A stretch of 64,000 bases of DNA from Pseudomonas sp. R-28-1W-6 (GTDB taxonomy: Bacteria; Pseudomonadota; Gammaproteobacteria; Pseudomonadales; Pseudomonadaceae), in assembly GCF_009799925.1 (NCBI RefSeq), contig NZ_WELK01000004.1, positions 372,001 to 436,000 of the forward strand. The letters run 5' to 3'. This document shows positions 48,059-59,246 of this stretch, piece by piece; position 1 is the stretch's first letter, and every line of letters starts with the position of its first letter. A program made the translations under genes and the position numbers. Under the pieces are notes generated by a model. It worked only from the letters and a program-made list of their open reading frames with translations. It had not been told where the DNA came from and did not search any database.

Positions 48059-48649
48059 TTGAACACAGGCCAATCGTTATCCATGCGTTATGACCCGCGC
48101 GAGCTCTCCGATGAAGAGCTGGTGCAGCGTGCGCATGTCGAACTGTTTCATGTTACCCGCGCCTACGAAGAACTCATGCGCCGCTACCAGCGCACCTTGT
48201 TCAATGTCTGCGCCCGCTACTTGGGCAATGAACGCGATGCCGACGACGTATGTCAGGAGGTCATGCTCAAGGTCTTATATGGCCTGAAGAACTTCGAAGG
48301 CAAATCCAAGTTCAAGACGTGGCTATATAGCATCACCTACAACGAGTGCATTACCCAGTATCGCAAAGAGCGCCGCAAGCGCCGCTTGCTGGATGCGCTA
48401 AGTCTCGACCCGCTGGAAGAGGCCTCCGAAGAAAAGGCGCCGAAAGCCGAGGAGCGCGGCGGGCTTGATCGCTGGCTGGTACATGTCAATCCCATCGATC
48501 GGGAAATTCTAGTGCTACGTTTTGTCGCAGAACTGGAATTCCAGGAGATTGCCGATATCATGCACATGGGGCTTAGTGCCACCAAAATGCGCTACAAGCG
48601 TGCACTCGACAGACTTCGCGAAAAATTTGCCGGTGTGGTCGAAACTTGA
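48059..48649 (+). CDS. sigX: ECF sigma factor SigX
   Basis: The 196-residue ECF sigma factor has region 2 (YQRTLFNVCARYLGNERDADDVCQ, written here in part as CARYLGNERDADDVCQEV) and region 4 (DREILVLRFVAELEFQEIAD, in two parts). SigX controls envelope, lipid and oprF expression. The TTG at 48059 gives the N-terminus MNTGQSLSMRYDPRELSD, which aligns with the known Pseudomonas SigX start and gives the usual 196 residues; ATG 48083 would cut eight residues. No typical anti-sigma gene is adjacent. Confidence 0.93.
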   Translation: MNTGQSLSMRYDPRELSDEELVQRAHVELFHVTRAYEELMRRYQRTLFNVCARYLGNERDADDVCQEVMLKVLYGLKNFEGKSKFKTWLYSITYNECITQYRKERRKRRLLDALSLDPLEEASEEKAPKAEERGGLDRWLVHVNPIDREILVLRFVAELEFQEIADIMHMGLSATKMRYKRALDRLREKFAGVVET

Positions 48650-48763
48650 TGTGCCGCAAATTATCTGAGGCGCAGCGGCAACTACTTCTGGTAGACTTGC
48701 CGCCAAGTTGTTCCGCATGACCGTAGGGGCAACTCACAGTCATAAAATGATGGGGATTTACGG

Positions 48764-49795
48764 ATGAAACTGAAAAACACCTTGGGCGCAGTCATCGGCT
48801 CTCTGATCGCCGCTTCTTCGCTGAACGCACTGGCGCAAGGCCAAGGCGCTGTTGAAGTCGAAGGCTTCGCCAAGAAAGAATTCTTCGATAGCGCTCGTGA
48901 CTTCGACAACAACGGCAACCTGTTCGGTGCTTCCGTTGGTTACTTCCTGACCGACGCTGTTGAACTGCGTCTGGGCTACGACGAAGTTCACAACGCTCGT
49001 GGTGATGACGGCCGCAACATCAAGGGTTCCAACACTGCCCTGGATGCCCTGTACCACTTCAACGCCCCGGGCGACACCCTGCGTCCGTACGTATCTGCCG
49101 GTTTCTCCGACCAGAGCATCGGTCAGAATGGCAATGGCGGTCGTAACGGCTCCACCTTCGCCAACCTGGGCGGCGGTGCCAAGCTGTACTTCACCGAGAA
49201 CTTCTACGCCCGTGCTGGCGTTGAAGCTCAGTACAACATCGACCAGGGCGACACCGAGTGGGCCCCGAGCGTTGGTATCGGCCTGAACTTCGGTGGCGGC
49301 TCCAAGCCGGCCCCGGCTGCCGAGCCGGTTGCTGAAGTTTGCAGCGACAGCGACAACGATGGCGTGTGCGACAACGTCGACAAGTGCCCGGACACCCCGG
49401 CCAACACCACCGTTGATGCCGATGGCTGCCCGGCTGTTGCCGAAGTGGTTCGTGTTGAGCTGGACGTGAAGTTCGACTTCGACAAGGCCCAGGTCAAAGA
49501 AGAAAGCTACGGTGACATCAAGAACCTGGCTGACTTCATGAACCAGTACCCGCAAACCGCTACCGTCGTTGAAGGTCACACCGACTCCGTGGGTACCGAC
49601 GCTTACAACCAGAAGCTGTCCGAGCGTCGTGCCAACGCCGTTCGTGATGTTCTGGTCAACCAGTACAGCGTTGGCGCCGAGCGCGTCAACTCGGTTGGTT
49701 ACGGCGAATCCCGCCCGGTTGCCGACAACGCTAGCGAAGCTGGCCGCGCCGTTAACCGTCGCGTAGAAGCTGAAGTAGAAGCCCAAGCCAAGTAA
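48764..49795 (+). CDS. oprF: Major outer-membrane porin OprF
   Basis: The 343-residue OmpA-family porin has a signal peptide (residues 1-24), an eight-stranded N-terminal barrel, a Cys-rich linker (CSDSDNDGVCDNVDKCPDTP) and a C-terminal peptidoglycan-binding OmpA domain with VEGHTDSVGTDAYNQKLSER and a NRRVE ending. The Cys linker is Pseudomonas-specific. The gene follows sigX by 114 bases, a gap that should hold its own promoters, and ends in a strong terminator. Confidence 0.98.
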   Translation: MKLKNTLGAVIGSLIAASSLNALAQGQGAVEVEGFAKKEFFDSARDFDNNGNLFGASVGYFLTDAVELRLGYDEVHNARGDDGRNIKGSNTALDALYHFNAPGDTLRPYVSAGFSDQSIGQNGNGGRNGSTFANLGGGAKLYFTENFYARAGVEAQYNIDQGDTEWAPSVGIGLNFGGGSKPAPAAEPVAEVCSDSDNDGVCDNVDKCPDTPANTTVDADGCPAVAEVVRVELDVKFDFDKAQVKEESYGDIKNLADFMNQYPQTATVVEGHTDSVGTDAYNQKLSERRANAVRDVLVNQYSVGAERVNSVGYGESRPVADNASEAGRAVNRRVEAEVEAQAK

Positions 49796-49815
49796 TTGGT
49801 CTCAAGCGTCACAAG

Positions 49816-49840
49816 AAACCCGGCCTAGGCCGGGTTTTTT
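49816..49840 (+). terminator. Terminator of oprF
   Basis: AACCCGGCC and GGCCGGGTT make a compact stem, followed by six Ts, 20 bases after the oprF stop. Confidence 0.9.
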
Positions 49841-49959
49841 GTTGCCCGCGGAAAGCTTTTTTGCCAAGGGCCGCACCTTGTCACCAAACGGACGTCCTGC
49901 GGTCATCGCCTTGCCATTAGCATTCGCTGCAATCGCTGCAAATGGACGAGGATATGGCG

Positions 49960-51321
49960 ATGCGACTTTGCGTGATCGGAGCGGGATATGTGGGGCTGGT
50001 GACGGCGTGCTGCTTTGCCGAGATGGGTAACCGCGTCGTGTGTGTCGAGCGTGACCCGCTGCGGCTAGCCAGGCTGGCTGCCGGCGAAGTGCCGATCTAC
50101 GAGCCGGGGCTGGAGGCCATGCTCAGGGCGCACCTGGGCAGTGGCCAGCTGAGCTTTACCGCGCAGCTGGAGGAGGGCGTCCGGCACGCGGAAGTGATCT
50201 TCATCGCCGTGGGCACGCCTTCCGGCGAGGATGGCTCGGCCGACCTCTCGCATGTCCTGGCCGTGGCCGACGAGTTGGGAGCCAGGCTGCAGCATTCCTG
50301 CGTCGTGGTGAACAAGTCCACGGTGCCGGTCGGTACGGCCGAGCGGGTACGCCAGCGCATCGACAAGGCACTCGCCGCACGTGGGCGCAGTATCAGCGTG
50401 AGAGTGGCCAGTAACCCCGAATTCCTCAAGGAAGGTTCGGCGGTCGAGGACTTCATGCGCCCCGATCGTGTGCTGCTGGGCTGTGCCGAAGCCGAAACCG
50501 CGCAATTGCTGCGGCGCCTATACGCTCCGTTCCTGCGTAACCACGAGCGGGTCCTGGACATGGGCGTGCGCGCCGCCGAGTTCAGCAAGTACGCCGCCAA
50601 CGCCTTCCTCGCCACCAAGATTTCCTTCATGAACGAAATGGCCGGATTGTGCGCGCGCCTGGAGGTGGACATCGAGGATGTGCGCCGCGGAATCGGCAGC
50701 GACAAGCGCATCGGCACCCACTTCATCTATGCCGGCTGCGGCTATGGCGGCTCGTGCTTCCCCAAGGATGTACGGGCGCTGATCCGCAGCGCCGAGCTGG
50801 AAGGTTTCGAGCCGGGCATCCTGCGCGCGGTCGAGGCGCGCAATGCCCTGCAGAAGACCCTGCTGTTCCAGGCGCTGCGCGAGCATTTCGCCGGCTACCT
50901 GCAGGGGCGGGTGGTGGCCTTGTGGGGGCTGGCGTTCAAACCGGGCACCGATGACCTGCGTGAGGCACCCAGTCTGGTACTGCTGGATGCCTTGCTGGCA
51001 GCCGGCGTGCGGGTGCAGGCCTGCGATCCGGTGGCCTGCGCCGGGGTCGCGGCGCGCTACGCCGAGGCGCTCGGCAGCGGCCAGCTGCAGCTCGGCGAGT
51101 CGCCCTATGCCGCCGCCGAAGGAGCCGATGCCCTGGTGCTGGTCACCGAGTGGAAGCAGTTCCGCCAGCCGGACTTCCAGCGCATCCGCGGCAGCATGCG
51201 CATGCCCGTGCTGTTCGATGGGCGCAACATCTACAACGCCCAGGAACTGGCGGCCCTGGGCTTTATCTACCGTGGCGTCGGGCGTCCTGCGCTAGGCCAT
51301 TGTAAGGCCAGTGCCGCCTGA
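49960..51321 (+). CDS. ugd: UDP-glucose 6-dehydrogenase
   Basis: The 453-residue enzyme oxidises UDP-glucose to UDP-glucuronate with two NAD+. It has the NAD-binding GAGYVGLVTACC, VNKSTVPVGTAERV, FLKEGSAVEDFMRPDR and the catalytic Cys266 in YGGSCFPKDV, plus the C-terminal VTEWKQFRQPDF. Of three in-frame ATGs (49942, 49954, 49960), the last has GAGGA at the best distance. galU follows and supplies its substrate. Confidence 0.95.
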   Translation: MRLCVIGAGYVGLVTACCFAEMGNRVVCVERDPLRLARLAAGEVPIYEPGLEAMLRAHLGSGQLSFTAQLEEGVRHAEVIFIAVGTPSGEDGSADLSHVLAVADELGARLQHSCVVVNKSTVPVGTAERVRQRIDKALAARGRSISVRVASNPEFLKEGSAVEDFMRPDRVLLGCAEAETAQLLRRLYAPFLRNHERVLDMGVRAAEFSKYAANAFLATKISFMNEMAGLCARLEVDIEDVRRGIGSDKRIGTHFIYAGCGYGGSCFPKDVRALIRSAELEGFEPGILRAVEARNALQKTLLFQALREHFAGYLQGRVVALWGLAFKPGTDDLREAPSLVLLDALLAAGVRVQACDPVACAGVAARYAEALGSGQLQLGESPYAAAEGADALVLVTEWKQFRQPDFQRIRGSMRMPVLFDGRNIYNAQELAALGFIYRGVGRPALGHCKASAA

Positions 51322-51365
51322 TTAGACTGCGCGACAGTTTATCCGCCGTAGTGCCTAGGACTCCC

Positions 51366-52205
51366 ATGATCAAGAAATGTCTATTCCCGGCTGCCGGTTA
51401 TGGCACCCGTTTCCTGCCCGCCACCAAGGCCATGCCCAAAGAAATGCTGCCGGTGGTCAACAAGCCGCTGATCCAGTACGGCGTCGAGGAAGCGCTGGAG
51501 GCCGGGCTGACCGAGATCGCCATGGTCACCGGGCGCGGCAAGCGCGCCCTGGAAGACCATTTCGACATCAGCTACGAGCTGGAGCATCAGATCCAGGGCA
51601 CCGACAAGGAAAAGTACCTGGTCGGTATCCGCCGCCTGATCGACGAATGCTCGTTCTCCTACACCCGCCAGGTGGAGATGAAGGGCCTGGGCCACGCCAT
51701 CCTCTGTGGTCGCCCGCTGATCGGTGACGAGCCGTTCGCCGTGGTTCTGGCCGACGACCTGTGCTTCAACCTCGAAGGCGACGGCGTGCTGCAGCAGATG
51801 GTCAAGCTGTACAACCAGTTCCGCTGCTCCATCGTGGCCATCCAGGAAGTGCCGCCGGAGGAAACCTCCAAGTACGGCGTGATCGCTGGCGAGATGATCC
51901 GTGACGACATCTACCGGGTAAATGCCATGGTCGAGAAGCCCAAGCCGGAAGACGCCCCGTCGAACCTGGCGATCATCGGCCGCTACATCCTCACCCCGGA
52001 CATCTTCGACCTGATCGAGAAGACCGAGCCGGGCAAGGGCGGCGAGATCCAGATCACCGACGCGCTGATGAAGCAGGCCCAGGACGGCTGCGTGATCGCC
52101 TACAAGTTCAAGGGCAAGCGTTTCGACTGCGGTGGCGCGGAAGGCTACATCGACGCCACCAACTACTGCTTCGAGAACCTGTACAAGACCGGCCGCGCCT
52201 ACTGA
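51366..52205 (+). CDS. galU: UTP-glucose-1-phosphate uridylyltransferase
   Basis: The 279-residue enzyme makes UDP-glucose from glucose 1-phosphate and UTP. It has the nucleotide motif FPAAGYGTRFLPATKAMPKE, LPVVNKPLIQYGVEEAL, VVLADDLCFN and KFKGKRFDCGGAEGYI. It lies 44 bases after ugd, so both steps to UDP-glucuronate are encoded together. A terminator follows. Confidence 0.96.
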   Translation: MIKKCLFPAAGYGTRFLPATKAMPKEMLPVVNKPLIQYGVEEALEAGLTEIAMVTGRGKRALEDHFDISYELEHQIQGTDKEKYLVGIRRLIDECSFSYTRQVEMKGLGHAILCGRPLIGDEPFAVVLADDLCFNLEGDGVLQQMVKLYNQFRCSIVAIQEVPPEETSKYGVIAGEMIRDDIYRVNAMVEKPKPEDAPSNLAIIGRYILTPDIFDLIEKTEPGKGGEIQITDALMKQAQDGCVIAYKFKGKRFDCGGAEGYIDATNYCFENLYKTGRAY

Positions 52206-52220
52206 TCAGCGGCCGTACGG

Positions 52221-52250
52221 CAAAGCCACCTGCGGGTGGCTTTGTTGTTT
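52221..52250 (+). terminator. Terminator of the ugd-galU operon
   Basis: CAAAGCCACC and GGTGGCTTTG form a 10-bp stem around a four-base loop, followed by TTGTTT. It directly touches the end of the convergent VOC gene. Confidence 0.8.
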
Positions 52251-52672
52251 CAGGGGATCGGCATGTCCTGCGAGCCCGGCCCGAGCGGCTGGCCGTAGCT
52301 GAACTCGACATAGTTGCCGGCCGGGTCGCGCAGGCCGCAGTAGTAACCGACCGGGTAGGGTTCGTCGCGCGGCGCCCAGATCAGGCAGCCGGCCTGTTGG
52401 GCGCGGCCCGCCAGCTCGTCGACTCGCGCGCGGCTGGCCACGGCGAAGCCGAAGTGGCTGTAGTCGTCGGCGGCCAGCTGCCGTGCCTGACCGCCGGGCA
52501 TGATGACGAAGATGAACTGGTGCTCCTTGCCCGGTTCCGCCATCCAGACGATCTTCGAGCCTTTGCCGGCCCGTTCGTGGATCACCCGCATGCCGCAGAA
52601 GTCCCGGTAGAAGGCAATGCAGGCCTCCAGATCCGGCACGTGCAGGGCGATATGAGTCAGGCATGGACGCAT
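52250..52672 (-). CDS. VOC-family protein (glyoxalase/dioxygenase fold)
   Basis: The 140-residue protein has the vicinal oxygen chelate pattern: [20 protein letters not shown] at the start, HFGFAV in the middle and [14 protein letters not shown] near the end, providing His, His and Glu metal ligands. Its substrate cannot be told. GGGAG precedes the start at 52672. It converges with galU and diverges from gor. Confidence 0.87.
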   Translation of the reverse strand: MRPCLTHIALHVPDLEACIAFYRDFCGMRVIHERAGKGSKIVWMAEPGKEHQFIFVIMPGGQARQLAADDYSHFGFAVASRARVDELAGRAQQAGCLIWAPRDEPYPVGYYCGLRDPAGNYVEFSYGQPLGPGSQDMPIP

Positions 52673-52757
52673 ACGGACACTCCCGAGGGGCGCTTTTGCG
52701 CGCAAGCGGCAGGGACGATTGGGTTATGCTGGCAGCCTGCTGAGGAGAGCACAACCC

Positions 52758-54116
52758 ATGCCTTACGACTTCGACCTCTTCGTTATCGGTGCCGGTTCCG
52801 GCGGTGTCCGTGCAGCCCGTTTCGCTGCCGGTTATGGCGCCAGGGTGGCCGTGGCCGAGAGTCGCTACCTGGGCGGCACCTGTGTCAACGTCGGCTGTGT
52901 GCCGAAGAAGCTGCTGGTCTATGGCGCACACTTCGCCGAAGGCTTCGCCCAGGCGCAGGGCTATGGCTGGAGCAGCTCGTCGCCCAGCTTCGACTGGCCC
53001 ACCCTGATCGCCAACAAGAACCGCGAGATCCAGCGCCTCAACGGCATCTACCGCAACCTGCTGGTCAACAGCGGCGTCCGTCTGCTCGAGGGCCACGCGC
53101 GCCTGCTCGACCCGCACAGCGTCGAGGTCGATGGCCAGCGCTACAGCGCCGCGAAGATCCTCATCGCCACCGGTGGCTGGCCGCAGGTGCCGGACATCAC
53201 GGGCAAGGAGCTGGCGATCACCTCCAACGAGGCCTTCTATCTCAAGGAGCTGCCCAAGCGCGTGCTGGTCGTCGGTGGCGGCTACATCGCCGTCGAGTTC
53301 GCCTCGATCTTCCACGGCCTGGGGGCACAGACTTCGCTGCTCTATCGCGGCGAGCTGTTCCTGCGCGGCTTCGACGGGGCCGTGCGCCAGCACCTCAAGG
53401 ATGAGCTGAGCCGCAAGGGCCTGGACCTGCAGTTTCACAGCGACATCCAGCGCATCGAACAACAGGCCGACGGCAGCCTGCTGGCCACCCTGCAGGATGG
53501 CCGCCAGTTGCCCACCGACTGCGTGTTCTACGCCACCGGCCGGCGGCCGATGCTGGACAACCTCGGCCTGGAAAATACGGCTGTCGAACTGGATCAGCGC
53601 GGCTTCATCAAGGTCGATGACAGCTATGTCAGCGCCGAGCCGTCCATTCTCGCCATCGGCGACGTGATCGGCCGGGTGCAGTTGACCCCGGTGGCCCTCG
53701 CCGAGGGCATGGCGGTGGCCCGGCGCCTGTTCCGCCCGGAGGAATACCGCAAGGTGGATTACCAGCTGATCCCCACCGCGGTGTTCAGCTTGCCCAATAT
53801 CGCCACGGTCGGCCTCAGCGAGGAGCAGGCGAGGGCGGCCGGCTATGCCGTCAAGGTCTTCGAGAGCCGTTTCCGGCCGATGCAGCTGAGCCTCACCGAT
53901 TGCCAGGAGCGCACGCTGATGAAGCTGGTGGTGAACGCCGCCGACGACCGCGTGCTGGGCTGCCACATGGTAGGGCCGGATTCCGGCGAGATCATCCAGG
54001 GCCTGGCCGTGGCGCTGAAAGCCGGCGCGACCAAGCAGGTCTTCGACGAGACCCTGGGCATCCACCCGACGGCCGCCGAGGAGTTTGTCACCATGCGCAC
54101 GCCCGTGACGGCCTGA
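52758..54116 (+). CDS. gor: Glutathione-disulfide reductase
   Basis: The 452-residue flavoenzyme reduces oxidised glutathione with NADPH. The FAD motif [13 protein letters not shown], redox pair Cys42-Cys47 in [17 protein letters not shown] motif [12 protein letters not shown] and the C-terminal HPTAAEEFV with the catalytic His are present. The class fits the long-standing Pseudomonas gor. It is followed after five bases by the TRIC-like gene. Confidence 0.95.
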   Translation: MPYDFDLFVIGAGSGGVRAARFAAGYGARVAVAESRYLGGTCVNVGCVPKKLLVYGAHFAEGFAQAQGYGWSSSSPSFDWPTLIANKNREIQRLNGIYRNLLVNSGVRLLEGHARLLDPHSVEVDGQRYSAAKILIATGGWPQVPDITGKELAITSNEAFYLKELPKRVLVVGGGYIAVEFASIFHGLGAQTSLLYRGELFLRGFDGAVRQHLKDELSRKGLDLQFHSDIQRIEQQADGSLLATLQDGRQLPTDCVFYATGRRPMLDNLGLENTAVELDQRGFIKVDDSYVSAEPSILAIGDVIGRVQLTPVALAEGMAVARRLFRPEEYRKVDYQLIPTAVFSLPNIATVGLSEEQARAAGYAVKVFESRFRPMQLSLTDCQERTLMKLVVNAADDRVLGCHMVGPDSGEIIQGLAVALKAGATKQVFDETLGIHPTAAEEFVTMRTPVTA

Positions 54117-54121
54117 AGCCC

Positions 54122-54745
54122 ATGCAGCAGCTCTTCTATCTGTCCGACCTGTTCGGCGTGCTGGTCTTCGCCATCAGCGGCGCCTTGATGGCCGGGCGCA
54201 AATCCATGGACCTGTTCGGCGTGCTGGTGATCGCCATCATCACCGCGCTGGGCGGCGGCACCCTGCGCGACCTGATTCTGGACAACCACCCGGTCAGCTG
54301 GATCCGCAACGACACCTATATCCTGGTCGCCTCGCTGGCCGCCATCGGCACCGTGCTCTGGGTACGCCTGACCCGGCCGATTCACGAGCGCGGCCTGCTG
54401 CTCGCCGATGCCTTCGGCCTGGCCGTGTTCACCGTGATCGGCACCGAAGTGGCGCTGCAGCACAACATGCCCTACAGCACAGCGGTGATCATGGGCGTCA
54501 TGACCGGGGTGGCCGGCGGGGTGATGCGCGATGTGATCTGCAATGAAATCCCGCTGATCTTCCAGAAGGAGATCTATGCCACCGCCTGCATCCTCGGCTC
54601 GCTGGTGTTCATCACCCTGCGCGGCCTGGATACGCCGCACTGGCTGGATACCGGCGTGGCCATGCTCAGCGTGCTGGCGGTACGCCTGGCGGCGATCCAC
54701 TGGCACCTGGGGTTGCCGCGTTTCCATCTGCTCGATCGCGACTGA
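54122..54745 (+). CDS. TRIC-family membrane protein (UPF0126, YicG-like)
   Basis: The 207-residue inner-membrane protein has seven hydrophobic helices and the twice-repeated UPF0126 pattern, FAISGALMAGRKSMDLFGVL with GGGTLRDLILD, then ADAFGLAVFTVIGTE with GGVMRDVICNEIPL. These are bacterial relatives of TRIC cation channels. It starts at ATG 54122, five bases after gor, and is likely co-transcribed with it. Confidence 0.9.
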   Translation: MQQLFYLSDLFGVLVFAISGALMAGRKSMDLFGVLVIAIITALGGGTLRDLILDNHPVSWIRNDTYILVASLAAIGTVLWVRLTRPIHERGLLLADAFGLAVFTVIGTEVALQHNMPYSTAVIMGVMTGVAGGVMRDVICNEIPLIFQKEIYATACILGSLVFITLRGLDTPHWLDTGVAMLSVLAVRLAAIHWHLGLPRFHLLDRD

Positions 54746-54845
54746 CGATGACGTGGCCCCGCCTGCTGCCAGCCGATTGGTGGTCAGCAGGGTAATATTG
54801 AAAGAGAAGGGCACAGCAGGCCATGACCATTCAGGGAGTCATACG

Positions 54846-55517
54846 ATGAACCAGGATCCAGGGCAGCCAGTGAATCGCCAGGCGCTGCCGCCGCTGCAGG
54901 ATCTGATCGCCTGCCACGAATGCGATCTGCTCATGCGCTATCCGCACATCGGGGAAGAGCAGAAGGCCTGCTGTCCGCGCTGCGGTTATGAGTTGATCGT
55001 GCACCGCGCGCAGATGCGCCGCCGCTCTCTGGCGCTGGCCATCACTGCGCTGCTGTTGTTCATCCCGGCCAACTTCCTGCCGATCATGAGCCTCAACCTG
55101 CTCGGGCAGAACGCGGTCGATACGGTGTGGAGCGGGGTAGTGGGGCTGTACCACTCGGGCATGCAGCCGGTGGCGCTGGTGGTGTTCCTCTGCAGCATGC
55201 TGATCCCGCTGTTCAAGCTGGTGTGCCAGCTGCTGGTTCTGTTGAGCATGCCCATCAAGGCCATGCGCCCCCTGGGTATCCAGTTGTACCGGACCTATCA
55301 GCACCTGCGCGAGTGGGGCATGCTCGAGGTCTATCTGTTCGGCATCCTGGTGTCGATCGTCAAGCTGATCGATCTGGCGGATCTGCACCTGGGCGTTGGC
55401 ATGGTGTGCTTCATCGCCTTGATGCTGTCGCAGATATGGCTGGAGGTAAGCATGTCGCCCCATCAGGTATGGGAGGCTCTGAGTGAAGAGGAGGAGGACG
55501 CTCATGCGCGCACTTGA
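54846..55517 (+). CDS. Paraquat-inducible protein A (PqiA) homologue 1
   Basis: The 223-residue protein is one PqiA unit: a zinc-ribbon-like CHECDLLM with CCPRCGYEL at about residues 23-50, then four membrane helices (LALAITALLLFIPANFLPIM, LVVFLCSMLIPLFKL and two more). In E. coli PqiA two such units are fused; here they are two adjacent genes overlapping by 14 bases. PqiA partners with MCE proteins in lipid transport. No pqiB or pqiC follows. Confidence 0.9.
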   Translation: MNQDPGQPVNRQALPPLQDLIACHECDLLMRYPHIGEEQKACCPRCGYELIVHRAQMRRRSLALAITALLLFIPANFLPIMSLNLLGQNAVDTVWSGVVGLYHSGMQPVALVVFLCSMLIPLFKLVCQLLVLLSMPIKAMRPLGIQLYRTYQHLREWGMLEVYLFGILVSIVKLIDLADLHLGVGMVCFIALMLSQIWLEVSMSPHQVWEALSEEEEDAHART

Positions 55518-56163
55518 TGCCGGCATTATGGTCTGTGGGGAATGCCATCAGCTGGAATACCAGGTCGAAGGCGAGGAGCAGCACTGTGCGCGTTGTGGTT
55601 CCAGGCTGCACATGCGCCGGCCGAACAGCATCGCACGGACCTGGGCGCTGCTGATCACCGCGGCGATTCTCTATATCCCGGCGAACCTGCTGCCGATCAT
55701 GACCATCAACTTCTTCGGCAACGGCGCGCCGTCCACCATCATGGGCGGGGTGATCGAGCTGATCCAGGCGGACATGCTGCCGATTGCCGTGGTGGTGTTC
55801 GTCGCCAGTATCCTGGTGCCCACCTTCAAGCTGGTGGGCATCGCCTTGCTGTTGTACTCGGTGCAGCGCCACCAGCCGATGTCCGCGCGTCAGCGCATCC
55901 TGATGTACCGCTTCATCGAATGGATCGGGCGCTGGTCGATGCTGGACATCTTCGTCATCGCCATCCTCGTCGCGCTGGTCAACTTCGGCAACCTGGCCAG
56001 CATCCAGGCCGACACCGGGGCCGCTGCCTTCTGCTGCGTGGTCATCCTCACCATGCTGGCGGCGGTGACCTTCGACCCACGGCTGATCTGGGACAACATC
56101 GATGTGGCCGACGATGAGGACAGTGGCGGGGAGTCTTCATCGCCTGGCGATCTGCTGCGCTGA
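55504..56163 (+). CDS. Paraquat-inducible protein A (PqiA) homologue 2
   Basis: The 219-residue protein repeats the previous layout: CGECHQLEYQV and HCARCGSRLHMR in the N-terminal ribbon, then four helices (ALLITAAILYIPANLLPIM, VVVFVASILVPTFKL and two more). It begins inside the end of homologue 1, after GGAGGAGG. Together they correspond to the two halves of PqiA or YebS. It is the last gene before dif. Confidence 0.9.
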   Translation: MRALDAGIMVCGECHQLEYQVEGEEQHCARCGSRLHMRRPNSIARTWALLITAAILYIPANLLPIMTINFFGNGAPSTIMGGVIELIQADMLPIAVVVFVASILVPTFKLVGIALLLYSVQRHQPMSARQRILMYRFIEWIGRWSMLDIFVIAILVALVNFGNLASIQADTGAAAFCCVVILTMLAAVTFDPRLIWDNIDVADDEDSGGESSSPGDLLR

Positions 56164-56224
56164 CGCGCAGAGGGTGCCAGGCAATTTCAACAAGAGTGAT
56201 TGCAGCTCGTGAGCATGAACCGCC

Positions 56225-56250
56225 CACGTAGCGTTCGATGACGCTACGTG
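56225..56250. repeat. Perfect 10-bp inverted repeat beside dif
   Basis: CACGTAGCGT and ACGCTACGTG face each other across TCGATG, nine bases before the dif core. No T-run follows, so it is not a standard terminator, although it may end the pqiA transcript. Confidence 0.6.
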
Positions 56251-56259
56251 TAATAAGTA

Positions 56260-56287
56260 ATTTAACATAATATACATTATGCGAACT
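56260..56287. other. dif: Chromosome dimer resolution site dif (XerC/XerD)
   Basis: Read on the minus strand the 28 bases are AGTTCGCATAA (XerC arm), TGTATA (centre) and TTATGTTAAAT (XerD arm). The XerD arm and centre are identical to E. coli dif, and the XerC arm differs from it in two outer bases. On the plus strand the XerD arm is 56260-56270, the centre 56271-56276 and the XerC arm 56277-56287. KOPS-like octamers point to it from both sides. It lies in a gene-free stretch between the pqiA pair and the P-type ATPase, as expected at the terminus. Confidence 0.93.
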
Positions 56288-56420
56288 ACTCTAGTCGTAG
56301 ATTCACCCGCAGTCCAGATTCTGCCCGAACTCAATCGCCACGCTTCGTCTGTGGTCAGCACCTGGCCTGCAGGCTTTCTGATGCGCCCGCATTATCCGTG
56401 CTCCCAATGATCGTCCGGGA

Positions 56421-59068
<2,648 letters not shown>

Positions 59069-59072
<4 letters not shown>

Positions 59073-59236
59073 CTGCGCTGCTCCCGTCGTGGGGTGCGGC
59101 ACACCCCGCACGGCCAACCGTCTGGCATTTCTGTCCCGGCCCTCACTGGTGCTGACCTCCGAACCGCCGAGCCATGCCGCGGCGACCGGCCCATGGGCCG
59201 CTCGGCCAGGTGCTTGTCGAGGGTCGCTGCGCGCAT
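59069..59236 (-). CDS. Possible 55-residue small protein coupled to the ATPase gene
   Basis: A frame starting at ATG 59236 with GAGAGG seven bases upstream ends in TGA that overlaps the ATPase GTG start (GTGA). It begins 10 bases after the flavoprotein stop, so it fills the operon gap exactly. The product is Arg-rich (PRHGSAVRRSAP) with a CxxC (CGVC) near its end, and has no recognised family. Arg-rich composition is also what random high-GC frames give, so this is a candidate only. Confidence 0.35.
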
Positions 59237-59246
59237 GGCGGGCCTC

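Noticed and set aside
48650-48763. Specific SigX and AlgU promoter boxes upstream of oprF
   Set aside because: They are expected from knowledge of Pseudomonas oprF, but I could not match clear consensus boxes with correct spacing by eye.
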